DNA of 64,000 nucleotides from Setoptus koraiensis (taxonomy: Eukaryota > Arthropoda), in NCBI GenBank assembly GCA_048013815.1, contig CM106585.1, positions 18,476,001-18,540,000 of the forward strand, read 5' to 3'. Positions within the stretch are counted from its first letter, which is position 1; every line of letters begins with the position of its first letter. This document shows, one piece after another, positions 35,693 through 45,944 of this stretch. Made by a program: the position numbers and the translations under genes. The notes below the pieces were generated by a model. It ran no database searches and had not been told where the DNA came from. It worked only from the letters and a program-made list of their open reading frames with translations.

Positions 35693-36305
35693 CAATTCAA
35701 TGTTGATGTGTCGACTATTTTTTTGTTTGCGGGATACCGACGATTCGTGCGTCTAGATTGTTTATTATCGAGATTAGATCTTGGGTGGAATCACGATCTG
35801 ACGGAATGTCAATTACTAGCGCGTCTTATTTCCGGTGTCCACCTACAGAGTGTCCTACGCATAAATATCAATGCTGTTTCTGGCGTGTCTCAAAAATAAC
35901 TTTGAATCCCAGGGTCTGAAGAGAGGCTCGAATTGTTGACAATGGAAATTGAAAAGAAAAAACATTCAGCGCCTCAAGTTTCCTCGGGCTTGAGAAATGA
36001 AAGACCCGCATATTTGCCCTAGAGAAAAGCTATTCGTGCCGCCAAATTTAAGTCTCTCAATATTTTGTCTCAATTTCTGTTGTCGACATTCACCTACCAA
36101 ACACTCTTCCAATGCAAAAAATCTGAAGGTTTCCTGACTCCAGGTTTTTTTGTATATTCCATAAATAACATTGACATTTCTTGGCATTGTTGACACAGAC
36201 TGTGCTTTGCGTAATCGTTTGCTACCGGTTAGTAGCGCTAAAATAACTTACTTACATCAGCGTATCTTATTTTGGGTATCCATCTAAATGAAGTGTTAGC
36301 AAGGC

Positions 36306-36315
36306 CTAAAAATAG
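36306..36315 (+). promoter_or_regulatory. CTAAAAATAG element upstream of the 36.5-kb gene
   Basis: An exact CTAAAAATAG, ~190 bp upstream of the ATG and ~55 bp upstream of a TATA box, in the same orientation relative to the gene as at the small family copies A, B and D. Confidence 0.5.
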
Positions 36316-36368
36316 AGTATGTCCAACTGAGCCTGCTCGATAACTGCAAAATTGTGTTATTCGCCAGC

Positions 36369-36376
36369 TATATAAA
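36369..36376 (+). promoter_or_regulatory. TATA box of the 36.5-kb gene
   Basis: TATATAAA 127 bp upstream of the start codon at 36503, implying transcription starting near 36400 and a ~100-nt 5' UTR. No other TATA-like sequence lies as close. Confidence 0.5.
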
Positions 36377-36502
36377 CCAAGATTTCCAGGGGCAAAATAT
36401 AGTCCACTACTTCAACTAGAAAGAGCAAAATAGAATAGAAAATAATTGGAAAAATAAGTACAGCGATTGAGTACAGCCGAAGTAGTATCATGATACCTGC
36501 TA

Positions 36503-37798
36503 ATGATGCAATCAAGAATCCTGTTAATGGCAGCGATAGCGTTGCTAGTTTACTGCAATCTCGCCAGTGCCGACGAAATACCTAACCCGTCAAGGCCGGC
36601 AATGGGCCATTTGGCGAAACTTTTCAGTGAGAAGAACGAACTGTTTACGAAATACTTCAGAAATATTTTGATGGAAGAAATAGCAGAAAAAGACGGCGCA
36701 AAAACATTATCTATGAGTGACTGGCGCAATTTTTCACCAACAAGCCCCCAATGCGTCAAATATTTGCAAGAGTTCATCCAGCACAACTATAAGTTGTTCA
36801 TTTTGGTCGATTTGGTTCTTCTGGATAGTTGTCTGGGATATTTGTACGATGATCATGAATTGAGATGGACTGATCAGACGAGTGCTGAATCGAAGAAAAC
36901 ACTGGAGTCTCTGATCGCAGATGAAAATTTGAAAAAAATCTATGATGGCACCAAATTAGAAACATGGAACGCCAAAGGTGTTGAATATTTCAAACAGCTA
37001 TTTGATTTCGGTTTATCAAAGTGGTTTGGTTTATATCGGGATTGCGTCTTATTGATGAGATTGCAAGCGGGCTACGCTGAAGGCCGACATTTGTTTGGTA
37101 ATCCAGAAGAGGACACCTATGTCGAGCTCATGTCTGAGAATGTCAGACGTGAAGCAAAGAGATGCTTCATAAAGTTTCCAAAGGACACTGCTTTGAGTGC
37201 ACAATTCAGGGACTATGACTATAGTATTGTGCTAGATCCGAAAGATTTTCTGCCCATTCCAGCCCGCAAACAAAGGGTCAAAAATGGATGGACCAAAAAA
37301 TTGGTGAAAGTTCTACAAAAATCCATGGGTTTGTCTTGGTCTGATGCCATTGATTTGGATTTATTGCATTCGTTTGCCTATGAACTGAAAGAGAGTGACC
37401 AAGGAGCTCAGAAACAACTGACGTCAAATCTGGGAAAATATGCCAACAAAAAGCTAAAAAGCGACACCAATGTCTCCCAGGAACAGGCTCAAGAAAACTA
37501 CAAATCTCTGAAAAACGATCTTTGCGGCAACTTCAACGACAAAGACACAGAAATATGGATCAAGTTGGCAAGCTATCCAGACTTTTTTGACGGCTTCAAG
37601 GATCTGGTGTTTAAATATCCCGATGAGGAGCTCACCCCGAGAGTCAATATAATGTACTTGACCACCTTCATGTGTCGTTACATTGACATGACCTACGCTA
37701 CTAAATCAGCGTCTGGTTATCAAATAGAATTGCCCGAGAATTCAGCCGAGATTATGAAACTCTGGCCCATGTCAGCTCCCCCTCAAAAGTCAGCATGA
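36503..37798 (+). CDS. Secreted protein, long relative of the small secreted family
   Basis: A single-exon gene of 431 aa. Signal peptide MMQSRILLMAAIALLVYCNLASA; the mature protein begins near DEIPNPSRP. The C-terminal ~165 residues align in order with the 230-245-aa family at 11.7-14.8 kb and 25.1 kb: W-TKK-LVKVLQ, GLSWSDAIDL, LKNDLCG, then MYLTTFMCRYIDMTYA against LYTATMMCKLIDATS, and a closing ELPEN...LWPM against NWPYP. The N-terminal ~260 residues have no counterpart in the small copies and contain Cys at SPQCVKYL, DSCLGYL, RDCVLL and KRCFIKF. The upstream CTAAAAATAG box is also shared. AATAAA at 37821-37826 follows the stop by 23 nt. Function unknown; no enzymatic motif seen. Confidence 0.82.
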   Translation: MMQSRILLMAAIALLVYCNLASADEIPNPSRPAMGHLAKLFSEKNELFTKYFRNILMEEIAEKDGAKTLSMSDWRNFSPTSPQCVKYLQEFIQHNYKLFILVDLVLLDSCLGYLYDDHELRWTDQTSAESKKTLESLIADENLKKIYDGTKLETWNAKGVEYFKQLFDFGLSKWFGLYRDCVLLMRLQAGYAEGRHLFGNPEEDTYVELMSENVRREAKRCFIKFPKDTALSAQFRDYDYSIVLDPKDFLPIPARKQRVKNGWTKKLVKVLQKSMGLSWSDAIDLDLLHSFAYELKESDQGAQKQLTSNLGKYANKKLKSDTNVSQEQAQENYKSLKNDLCGNFNDKDTEIWIKLASYPDFFDGFKDLVFKYPDEELTPRVNIMYLTTFMCRYIDMTYATKSASGYQIELPENSAEIMKLWPMSAPPQKSA

Positions 37799-37820
37799 TT
37801 CTATTTGTGGTAGCACACCA

Positions 37821-37826
37821 AATAAA
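37821..37826 (+). terminator. Polyadenylation signal of the 36.5-kb gene
   Basis: AATAAA 23 nt past the stop codon at 37798. The rest of 37830-38310 is spacer with an AAT/ATA microsatellite near 38000 and no supported gene. Confidence 0.6.
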
Positions 37827-38312
37827 ATGAGCCAAATGGATTCGTCTAAACGGAGCTCCTTGTATGCCGTTTCTTTTGATACCGAACGAAAGAGGATAAA
37901 AAAAGCTACCACTCTTCTGTATCCCGCCGGACAGAACGAGATGAATAGTCGGCAGCTTGGTGGTTTTCCGAGACACAGTGTTGTGTGTAATGTATAACAA
38001 TATATTAATAATAATAATAATAAAAATAATAAAATCAAATTCGTCGTTATCATTATCGTTTCGCTATCGCCATGTTGAGCTATGCGACTGTGAAGGTTTC
38101 TATTTTGTGTTTGGGCCTTCGCAAGTGTACAATATCGAGCAATCGCCAGCTCGTGCGGCGTTACACATCGTTGTTGTTGTTGTTGTTGCTGGTGAAGATG
38201 AGGATGAGGATATATAAAGGTGTAAATCATTTAGTTTATGCTGTTAGGTTGTCGTTATCTTCGTTACGTTGTTCCTCTCTCATCTTGTCGTCAAGTTTCC
38301 CATCTTCGATAG

Positions 38313-38350
38313 GCTTCTTTTTCGGCCCATCTAGGTGCCGAAAAAGAAGC
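38313..38350 (-). promoter_or_regulatory. Perfect 14-bp stem-loop in the peroxidase 3' flank
   Basis: gcttctttttcggc (38313-38326) and gccgaaaaagaagc (38337-38350) are exact complements around a 10-nt loop. It begins 26 nt past the peroxidase stop on that strand, so it should lie in the mRNA 3' UTR, and could act in stability, localisation or 3'-end formation. It is not a histone-type stem-loop, which is 6 bp with a 4-nt loop. Confidence 0.6.
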
Positions 38351-38376
38351 ATCGCAAGAAAAAAATTGTCCGCCAC

Positions 38377-41300
38377 TCAGGCTGCCTTGGACTTTTGATA
38401 TGCTTCTCCTTGGTAGTTTCCTTCGTCGATGATGTGATCAACGACATTGGGGTTTCCGCTCATCGGGCCAGGATATTGCTCGGGCGGTGGATAGGCTGGG
38501 CCTGAGTTGAGTGAATTGAGTGGGGAACTGTTACTGTCGTATTGTTCCATGTTGCCGTAGGTTCCTCGTTGATTGTTGCCATAGGCGACACTGTTGTCCA
38601 CTGGCTGCTCTGGCTGAGGGGCCCCTGGGTAGCCTGCCTCTGGGTAGGCCGAGGATGAGAGGTCCTTCCATTTGCTCAAGTCGATGGTGGGCAACGAAGA
38701 GCACGGCACCCTCGGGTTTCTGCGTCCGGCAACGACAGTGACAAGGTGCAAAAAATGAGATATACAAGTCAGGTTATACAAACGATAATACTGAATGAAT
38801 GAGAGGAAACGCCGGCAAACGAATGTCGGCCGAAAACGGATAAACTTACGTGTATGGATCGGCGACCAGCATGGGCGAGGCCTGTATGGTCTCGATATCG
38901 TCGGCGTTTTCGCACAACAATCTGGCCGACGTTGACTTTCTGATCTCGTCCAATTGCTCAATGGTAAATTGAGCCGGATATCCGCTGTTCTCGTACCAGT
39001 AGCGATCGCCGCGGCGCAAATTGACAAATTGTCTGGCAATGAGACAGGCAAATGTGGGCCCAACGAGGCCGTCGTGAATAGGATATTCGGATATGCCCGC
39101 CGTCCAGAGGTCAATATCGTCGACATGCTTGTATATTTGGCTCATTCTCAGCAGGGTCTTGTTGCTGAACACGCCTGTCAGATCTTCGAAATATTTCGCC
39201 CTAGACAGGCCACAATATTCGCGGAAATGATTGTAGCCCGGCACACCCATATCACGACCGCGCTGCACGTTGATGGCGGCCAAGTCCAAGCCGAACAGTT
39301 TGCCCGGCGTCTCGAACAGATGATTTGTGACCTCGGTAGTGAGCGTGGGGTCCATTCTGCCGGCACGCTGGTTAATGAGGCCCAGCGCGTAGGTGTCCAA
39401 CACTCCCGGATGGTACAGGTCGTACGGCTGCTTGAGCAGCTTCGACAGCCTGATGGCCTCTGTTTCGCATAATTCGGGCATAATTCGGGCATAATTCGGA
39501 CAACGGGATAACGGATAACGGGACAGTTTGTCGGTTAGCGGTGCGATAATTCGCGACAATTGGCGGCGCCCGTGCCCAGGGGTGCCCAGAGCGTGCCCGG
39601 GGCAGAGCGTGCCCGGAGGTGCCCAGAGCGGGGCAGAGCGAACAGAGCGAAAGTGGGGTACTTACCGATCTTCTGGTGGTGCTTGTTGTAGCGCTCGATG
39701 TAGGAGGGCAGGATGGAGTGCCCGTAGCGGAAGGCGGCCGCCTGGAACTCGACGCGCACGCCCGCGTTGATCTTGTGGTCGTAGCCCTGGTAGTATTTGC
39801 CCGGATGCTCCAGCTCGAGCCCGTACTCGTAGATTTTGTCCTTGCCGATGACCAGCGGCAGAAACTCGTTGAAGGTGATGTGCTGCATCTCGGCCACCAC
39901 AATCTGTCGGGCCTCCTGGAAGAGGCGCTCGTCGTTCCAGTACGGGTTGATGTAGCTCAACAATTTAGCTATTCGGTTGTGTTCGCGTAGGAATATAGTG
40001 TGCATAGTGGTCAGTTGTATTTGCTCGTTGGCGCGCTCGTCGCCCGCCTCAAAACAGTACACGTCCTTGGAGCGACCGCGCCGCTCGCAGCCCGTATCGG
40101 GCGAGTGTCGGTTGGCGGGCAACAGTTCCTTGTAGAGCGAGGCGGCCGCCGATGAGGCCGCGGCCAGCAGGTAGTCGCCGTTTTGGGGCACGGGCGCGCC
40201 TGGGTACTGGTCGGCGCTGGCGCCGTTCAGATGGTCGGACAGCGCCGACTGGGACGAGGAGCCGTACGCGTTGGCGCTGCCCACCGGCTGCGAGCGCAAT
40301 TGTCCGTATGAGTAGGTGCGGAGGCGCTGCGATTGCTTTATGCCCGACCCGTAGATCAAATTGCCGTCCATGTAGCTGCTGATCTTGTTGATGGCCTGCA
40401 CCGGCCCGAGACTGCAGCCCGGTTGTAAACCTGGCGACGCTCGCGTGAAGTGCATGCATTTCTGGTTGAAGTACCCATAGAAGGGGTCACCCTTGGGTAT
40501 TTTGATGGGGAAACAGTCGGGATGGGCGTCCTCGGACTTGCAGCAGTCGACGCGGTCCGCGGACGTTTGCTCGTCGCTGGCCATGACGGCCAGCGTCATG
40601 TCGTGATCGATGAACTGACCCCATACGACGCTCAACATGCTGTGATATTTGTCATACTCGGGCGGATCTTGGTGCACCACAAAACTGATGACACGCGCCG
40701 AGGGCAGCGGCGACCCGTCGTAAGCGCGTCGGGGCAACGATATCGAGTCGTAGTAATCGGGCGCCAAGAAGCGCACCATCGCTGAGCGCGAGGCGCCCCA
40801 CGATTGGTATTGCAGGTTGTTGCAGAAGCCCGTTAGTGTGCGATATTGCGACTGTTCGCAATTGACCGTCGGCTTCAAATATATAGGACATATTTTCTCA
40901 ATTGAGTGTGACTTGGTCAGATCTATCGAGGGCAGATCGTACAGAATGGCCGGCTCGGGCAGCTTGAACCTGTTGGCCAGTATTCTGGTGGCCTGAGTGA
41001 TGATCTCGGCCACCACGGTGACGTGCGAGGGCCGGGGCTGTTCCGAGTTGGCGGTGTAAATCTCTTTTGGCACATAACCGCCGAGGCTGACCTTGGCCTC
41101 TTCGACGGCCTCGTCGACGTCGCGCGCCGTTATGCAGATTGTGCTGCCCTTGTGATAGTAGGGCTCCTTGCGGCCGCTGATTTCGTCGATTGGTTGATTG
41201 GTCGATTTTGCGTTGATTGGTCGATTTGGCGTTGATTGGTCGATTCGGCGTTGATTTTGCGTTGATTTGGTCGATTTTGTTGCCGAGCCGGGCGGGTCGG

Positions 41301-43379
41301 TTCAGTTTGTCGGTTTGTCGATTTCGTCGATTTGTCGATTTCGTCGATTGGTCGATTTCGTCGATTTTGTTGCCGAGCCGGGCGGGGTGGTTGATTTCGT
41401 CGAGTCGTCAGTGCGTCGAGCCGTCAGCGCGTCGAGCCGTCAGTTGGTCGAGTCGACAGGCAAACAAAGGGCAGGTGATGGCGACCGGTAGGCGACCAGT
41501 AGGCGACCGGTAGGCGAAAACGTCAGATTCGACAGATTGCGATGATACAAGCAGTATGATAATGTTAGCGTTAAGGGTAGTAAAGGGATAAAAGTTTGCG
41601 ATTTGCGCGATTTGCGAAGATGAGAACGGATAAGCGGGCATATCGCTGGCTCTGTGGCCCACAGACTGTGGGCAATGGCGGCGACGCCAATACGACATGC
41701 GATCGCTTATCGTTATTATTATCATTATTGTTGTTATTGTTTGTCTGGCACTTGTCAATGCCATCGCTGGTCGCTGGCCGGCCCGTTGCCCGCTGCCGCT
41801 GCCGGCCAGTCACGCCGTCGGCAACCTTGTCGCTGGCCGACCGGCCAGCAGTTTGTCGTTGTTGCTGTCGTTGTCGTTGTTGCTGTTGTCGTTGTTGTTG
41901 CTGTTGGTGCTGTCGATCGTGACGCAACGGCAACAGCGACAACAACAACTGCCAGTGTCGACAACGACTGCCAATGTCGACAACGACTGCCTATGCGAAA
42001 TGGCCTACGCGTCTAGCGCGCGCGCATTATACAATTTGAGCAATTTGGGCAATTTGCACAATTTTTCAACAATTTGTACAAACATATAGCAACATGTTTG
42101 TATGCATGATTGTTTGTAACAAACGCACAAATGGCACGAATTGTATAATGCAATTGTCAGTGTGTGTGTTGTTACGATTATGCTGAGGCCATGAATTTCA
42201 CTTATCGCGTCGCTGGGCGGCCGACCGCTCATTTGATCGTTGATGGATCATTTGATTTAATCAGCGAGTCACTCGCCGCTAAACGCTCGCCGATCAATAC
42301 GGCCAACAATCAATATCACACTGGCTCGCCCTAGGTGGCGGCCCGACTGCCGCCGTCTGTAGACCCGTATCGCACCGACAAGGTGATTCGGTTTGTTTGT
42401 TTGCGCGATTGTTTGTCTGTCTTGTTTCAATTGGGTTCGGTTGCGTTCGGTTGCGTTCGGTTGCGTTCGGTTCGGCTTGGTTTGCCGAGCTGGCCGAGCC
42501 GGCCGAGACGAGCCGGCACCGAGACGAGACGACACCGAGACGACACAAAACGAGAAAAGGGCGACCAGCGACAGCCGCACCAGACTATTATTATACAAGA
42601 GATATCGCTACTCACCTGGTGACGTAATTTGACAAATAGGAAAGTGAGCCAGGGTATGAGCTTGAATTGTGCGCCGAGCCGGCCGATTTGACGTTCAGCA
42701 CGCAAGGCGACGGCTCGTGATAGGGCGCCGGTGCGGAATGGGGCGCCGGCGGTGGCGGTGGTGCGGGCAGGGGCGCATGATGGAGCGGATGATGCTCCTC
42801 AGCGTCCATTACATAATGGTCTGACACTGTGTCGTGTATTGGTTGCGGGGGCGGCGGCGGCGGCGGATGGGGATGGTGTGTGTGTTCGATGATGGTGGTA
42901 GTAAGAGCATCATCGTGCAATGTGGCTTCTGTTGTTGTTGTTGTTGCTGCTATTAATACGATAGCAACGGTAATTATTAGCGGCAACAATTTTGTTATTG
43001 CGCTGATAGATAACATTAAATAATTGATTTTGAATAAACGTTGGCTGCTGCTTTTTCTGCTGCTGTTGCTGACTAACGTTGTTGTTGTGGTTGCACTTGT
43101 TGTTGCATTGTTGTTGCAATTAGGATTTATTTGCCGCTGCTGCTGTGTTGATTTTGCTGCTGCCGCGGCCATCATTGTGACCGGCGTGATAATTGGACGT
43201 CGTCGCTGTTGTTGATGTTGTTGATGTTGTTGTTGTCGTGGTTGCTGTTGCGTGCTGCTGTCGTCGGCGCTCTGCTGTCGAGTTGACACAAATTGTCGCA
43301 CGGCCGCTAGGCAATGCCGGCCACTATTATGCAACATGTGCCGGTTCTTCTGTCTGGCTGTTTGCGTTGAGGTCTTCAT
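38377..43379 (-). CDS. Animal haem peroxidase (chorion peroxidase/peroxinectin-like)
   Basis: Exons on the minus strand: 43379-42616, 41176-39666, 39459-38850 and 38719-38377. All have GT..AG ends with matching phase, and the total of 3228 nt gives 1075 aa. The catalytic domain (~300-1010) has distal WGQFIDHD (Gln442, Asp445, His446), FLREHNR (Arg652, Glu653), proximal His741 in AFRYGHS, and the Asn of AINVQRGRD; Asp445 and Glu653 are the usual haem-ester residues. The conserved RGRDHG reads RGRDMG. The N terminus is unusual: ~115 polar Gln/Ser/Thr residues precede a hydrophobic segment (~123-146), so the start may be the internal Met122 (43014-43016, a good signal peptide) or the protein a type II anchor. 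The family oxidises substrates with H2O2, for example cross-linking eggshell or matrix tyrosines. The ~125-residue C-terminal tail is Pro/Tyr/Asn-rich. Confidence 0.88.
41180..41460. repeat. Degenerate TCGATT minisatellite in peroxidase intron 1
   Basis: Dozens of tcgatt/tcgtcgatt/ttgattggtcgatt units run from the exon 2 acceptor side outward, with two copies of a ttgccgagccgggcgg segment (~41279 and ~41369). It lies in the 1.4-kb intron 41177-42615. Similar direct repeats occur in intron 2 (cataattcggg about 39468-39500). Confidence 0.65.
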
Positions 43380-43816
43380 CTTGGCTGCGTGTATTCGCTA
43401 CTAAACAGTGCGGATACTCTACTCTCCAACTATATACTGTATAGGACTAAACCGAGTGAATAGAGTGTCCGTTATTCACCTCATTTGATACTGATCGTGG
43501 CGTGTGCTATCAACTGTGAACTTTTGCTCAAACTTTGCTCGCTGGCCGCTTTCTGTTTGGTCGCTCGCTAGCTCGCACTGGTGTTGCTGACCACTTGATT
43601 GATTGAATCTACCAATTAAATAATATTCACTACTCCTACCGTCGTCGCCGGCTACCACACTTGCCAGCACTGCCACACACTCGATAGATACCAGCGGCTT
43701 ATCCAGCTGAGCGGCCAATATCACTTTTTATCGCTCTCTCTCTCTCTCTCTATTTAATTTCGTTCGTTTATTAAAAGCGCCAAACACAGCCAGCCGACTT
43801 GCGTATTCACGGCACA

Positions 43817-43952
43817 CAGGTGAGCGCCGTTGTTTGTACAGCCAGCGAGAGTGACTCTGCGTCGATACACTCACACATTAGCGCAGCCACTCACCTGTGT
43901 AGCGCATAATACAGGTGAGCCCGTAGCACAGGTGAGCCCGTACATACAGGTG
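43817..43952. promoter_or_regulatory. Cluster of five CAGGTG/CACCTG E-boxes
   Basis: CAGGTGAGC occurs at 43817, 43912, 43929 and 43947, plus CACCTG at 43892. The last three copies form a short tandem with ~17-18 bp spacing. CAGGTG is the core of Snail/ZEB-type zinc-finger and some bHLH sites. The cluster is ~440-570 bp upstream of the peroxidase ATG. Confidence 0.45.
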
Positions 43953-44052
43953 AGCACAATACAGAGCGAGTGCAGGCTCCAGTGTGAGCCAGTCTGGCCG
44001 ACTCAGCCGGAGACGCGCCCCCTGGCTCGGCTTGCAGAGCGCAGCGGAGCGG

Positions 44053-44074
44053 ATTTGAGAGTCTCAAATTGAGA
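44053..44074. repeat. Alternating inverted repeat (TTGAGA type)
   Basis: atttgaga, g, tctcaaat (44053-44069) overlaps tctcaa, a, ttgaga (44062-44074): three alternating copies of one hexamer with one-base spacers. Confidence 0.65.
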
Positions 44075-44428
44075 CGCGACAAGCGACGAGCGAGCGTTTA
44101 TCGCGCCCGGCCGTTGCCTTTGGCGAGCCAGCGCGTCTCGCACGGCGCCCTTACACGGTGGCGTCCCTATCGAGCGGGCGTGTTCTCGGCTGGCGCGGCT
44201 CTGGCGCGCCGATAAATTGTTCGCGCCAACTGAGCTCGGCTCTCCGGTTCTTCGACTCGTCGGCTCGCCTCGCACGAGAGTCTGGCGAGCGAGCGCTGGC
44301 AAGCGAGCCGAGCCAGAGAAAGTCGCAGAGACGGCGAATAACGGCGCGCAGGCACACTGTTCAACAGTGACAGTTGGAATGTAAACACACGGCGCCGGTG
44401 ACAGCGCAAGTGACAGCGCAGAGACAAC

Positions 44429-44460
44429 GAAAGTCAGCTGATGCGAATCAGCTGACTTTC
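44429..44460. repeat. Perfect inverted repeat, 14-bp arms, 4-nt loop
   Basis: gaaagtcagctgat (44429-44442), loop gcga, then its exact complement (44447-44460). Each arm contains CAGCTG, a bHLH E-box. A further palindromic stretch (actcggg, a, cccgagt) lies 15 nt downstream at 44476-44490. Confidence 0.7.
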
Positions 44461-45429
44461 TTGTGAGCGGCGACAACTCGGGACCCGAGTCCCGGGTGAA
44501 AGAGTTGACTCTAGTGGCTAGACTAGTCTTGTCACTTGACTCTATTGGCTAGACGAGTGGCCGCTCGCCGCGACGGACGCCCGAATAGGCGGCCCGTCTA
44601 CGCAAATTGCGCGGCATAACTGGTGCGGCATAACTTGTGCGCCGGAGTAACGGTACGACGGGCGCGCAGAGCGCAACGGCGAGCGGCCTCGTACTGCGGC
44701 GACCCGCGGGCAGGTGCATAACGGCGCTCACCTGTCGAACGCGGTGATTCGGTCGGGCCGGGTCGGGTCAGTTCGGGCGATGAGCAAACAATCGGCCTTG
44801 CTGCACACTGTTCGCGGGCTTGCTGCTGTGACTGTTTCACTGTTAAGTCGGCGAGTTTGTTTGCGCAGCCATTCTGGCCACTTGTTGCACCTATGGCCTG
44901 GCTGTGGGCCGCGATGTGGCCATCGGCGGACGATGGGCAAACGATGGGCCGACGATCGGCCGACGGCCACAAGAAACATTTTCCCGATGAAAGTGTGCTC
45001 AGTTCAGTGGCCAGTTATGCAGATTGGCGCTAACCGGGCACTGCCAGCGAGCTTGCCAGTGGCCAGTCGAGTGGCACACGGCAAGCTCGCCGGCAGTTGG
45101 GCCGGTTCCAGACTTTGGAATCCACTGGCAGAGTGGCGCTGCCAGTCGGCGGTTGGCAAGCTAACGAAGCTTCGCTGATGCGATCAGATGCTCATGATAT
45201 GTGTGTTCGGCTGGTAGCGACAAGCGAGCCGAGCAAGCGGCAGAAATTCCAAATTAACAACAACAACAACATCAACAAACCATAGCCATGGGCTGCTGTT
45301 GCTATTTGTGTATCACTCTCGCTAGGACAAGCCGGCTCGCCCGGCCAACGAGTCCCTACTCTAATTTAGATTAATTTAGATCATCATTATAATAATCGTC
45401 TGCGCCATCGCCTGTTGGCCTGTTCGCCC

Positions 45430-45442
45430 AGACGCCGCTGCA

Positions 45443-45482
<40 letters not shown>

Positions 45483-45520
45483 ATGTTGCTGTTGTTGTTG
45501 ATGTTGTTGCTGTTGTCGGC
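45430..45520. repeat. GTTGCC/GTT microsatellite
   Basis: About four copies of gttgccgtt followed by gttgatgtt and gttgctgtt triplets. It is simple sequence with no coding support on either strand. Confidence 0.6.
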
Positions 45521-45922
45521 CGCGCCGGCGCATCAGCGACCGTTATACAACATCGGGCCATGTTGCGTAACCGTGCTGTTGTGACTCTCGCTCGGCCGCC
45601 CATTTATCGCCGCCGTTCGGAGTCCGAACTTTGGACGGCTCTCTCACGCTCTCGTCGGCTCTCTCGGCCGCACTGGCCGCTCTGGCCGCACTGGCTCCCG
45701 TTGGCCAAAGGGCGAGCGGGCTGCCCGAGTGGCCGCAAACAGCGACGAGAGCGGCCGCTCGAGCGGCATCATCATTCATCACTGAGCGGGCCGAGCGCCT
45801 GACAGGCACCTGTTGCATGGCCGCATAGCGTATGTATTATGTAATATAACGTATGTATAACGTATGTATGGCGTTTGCATAACGCTTGTATGACGTATGT
45901 GCGGCGCTGCGGTCAGCGAGCC

Positions 45923-45944
45923 ACTCTTGACTCAAGAGTCTTGA
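45923..45944. repeat. Alternating inverted repeat (ACTCTTGA type)
   Basis: actcttga, c, tcaagagt (45923-45939) overlaps tcaaga, g, tcttga (45932-45944). It matches 10343-10364 at all but three bases, and those three occupy the same stem position in each repeated arm. Confidence 0.7.

Noticed and set aside
41596-42089. Overlapping frames of 108-130 codons in peroxidase intron 1
   Set aside because: They lie between matched splice sites of the peroxidase and derive from GTT/GTC repeats.
42424-42476. Telomere-like GT-rich repeat (ttgcgttcgg units)
   Set aside because: The unit does not match arthropod TTAGG or other known telomere repeats; it is a short local tandem.
43910-43960. CAG/GTGAGC repeats as tandem splice donors
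   Set aside because: No open exon precedes them in any consistent frame; read as an E-box-type tandem instead.
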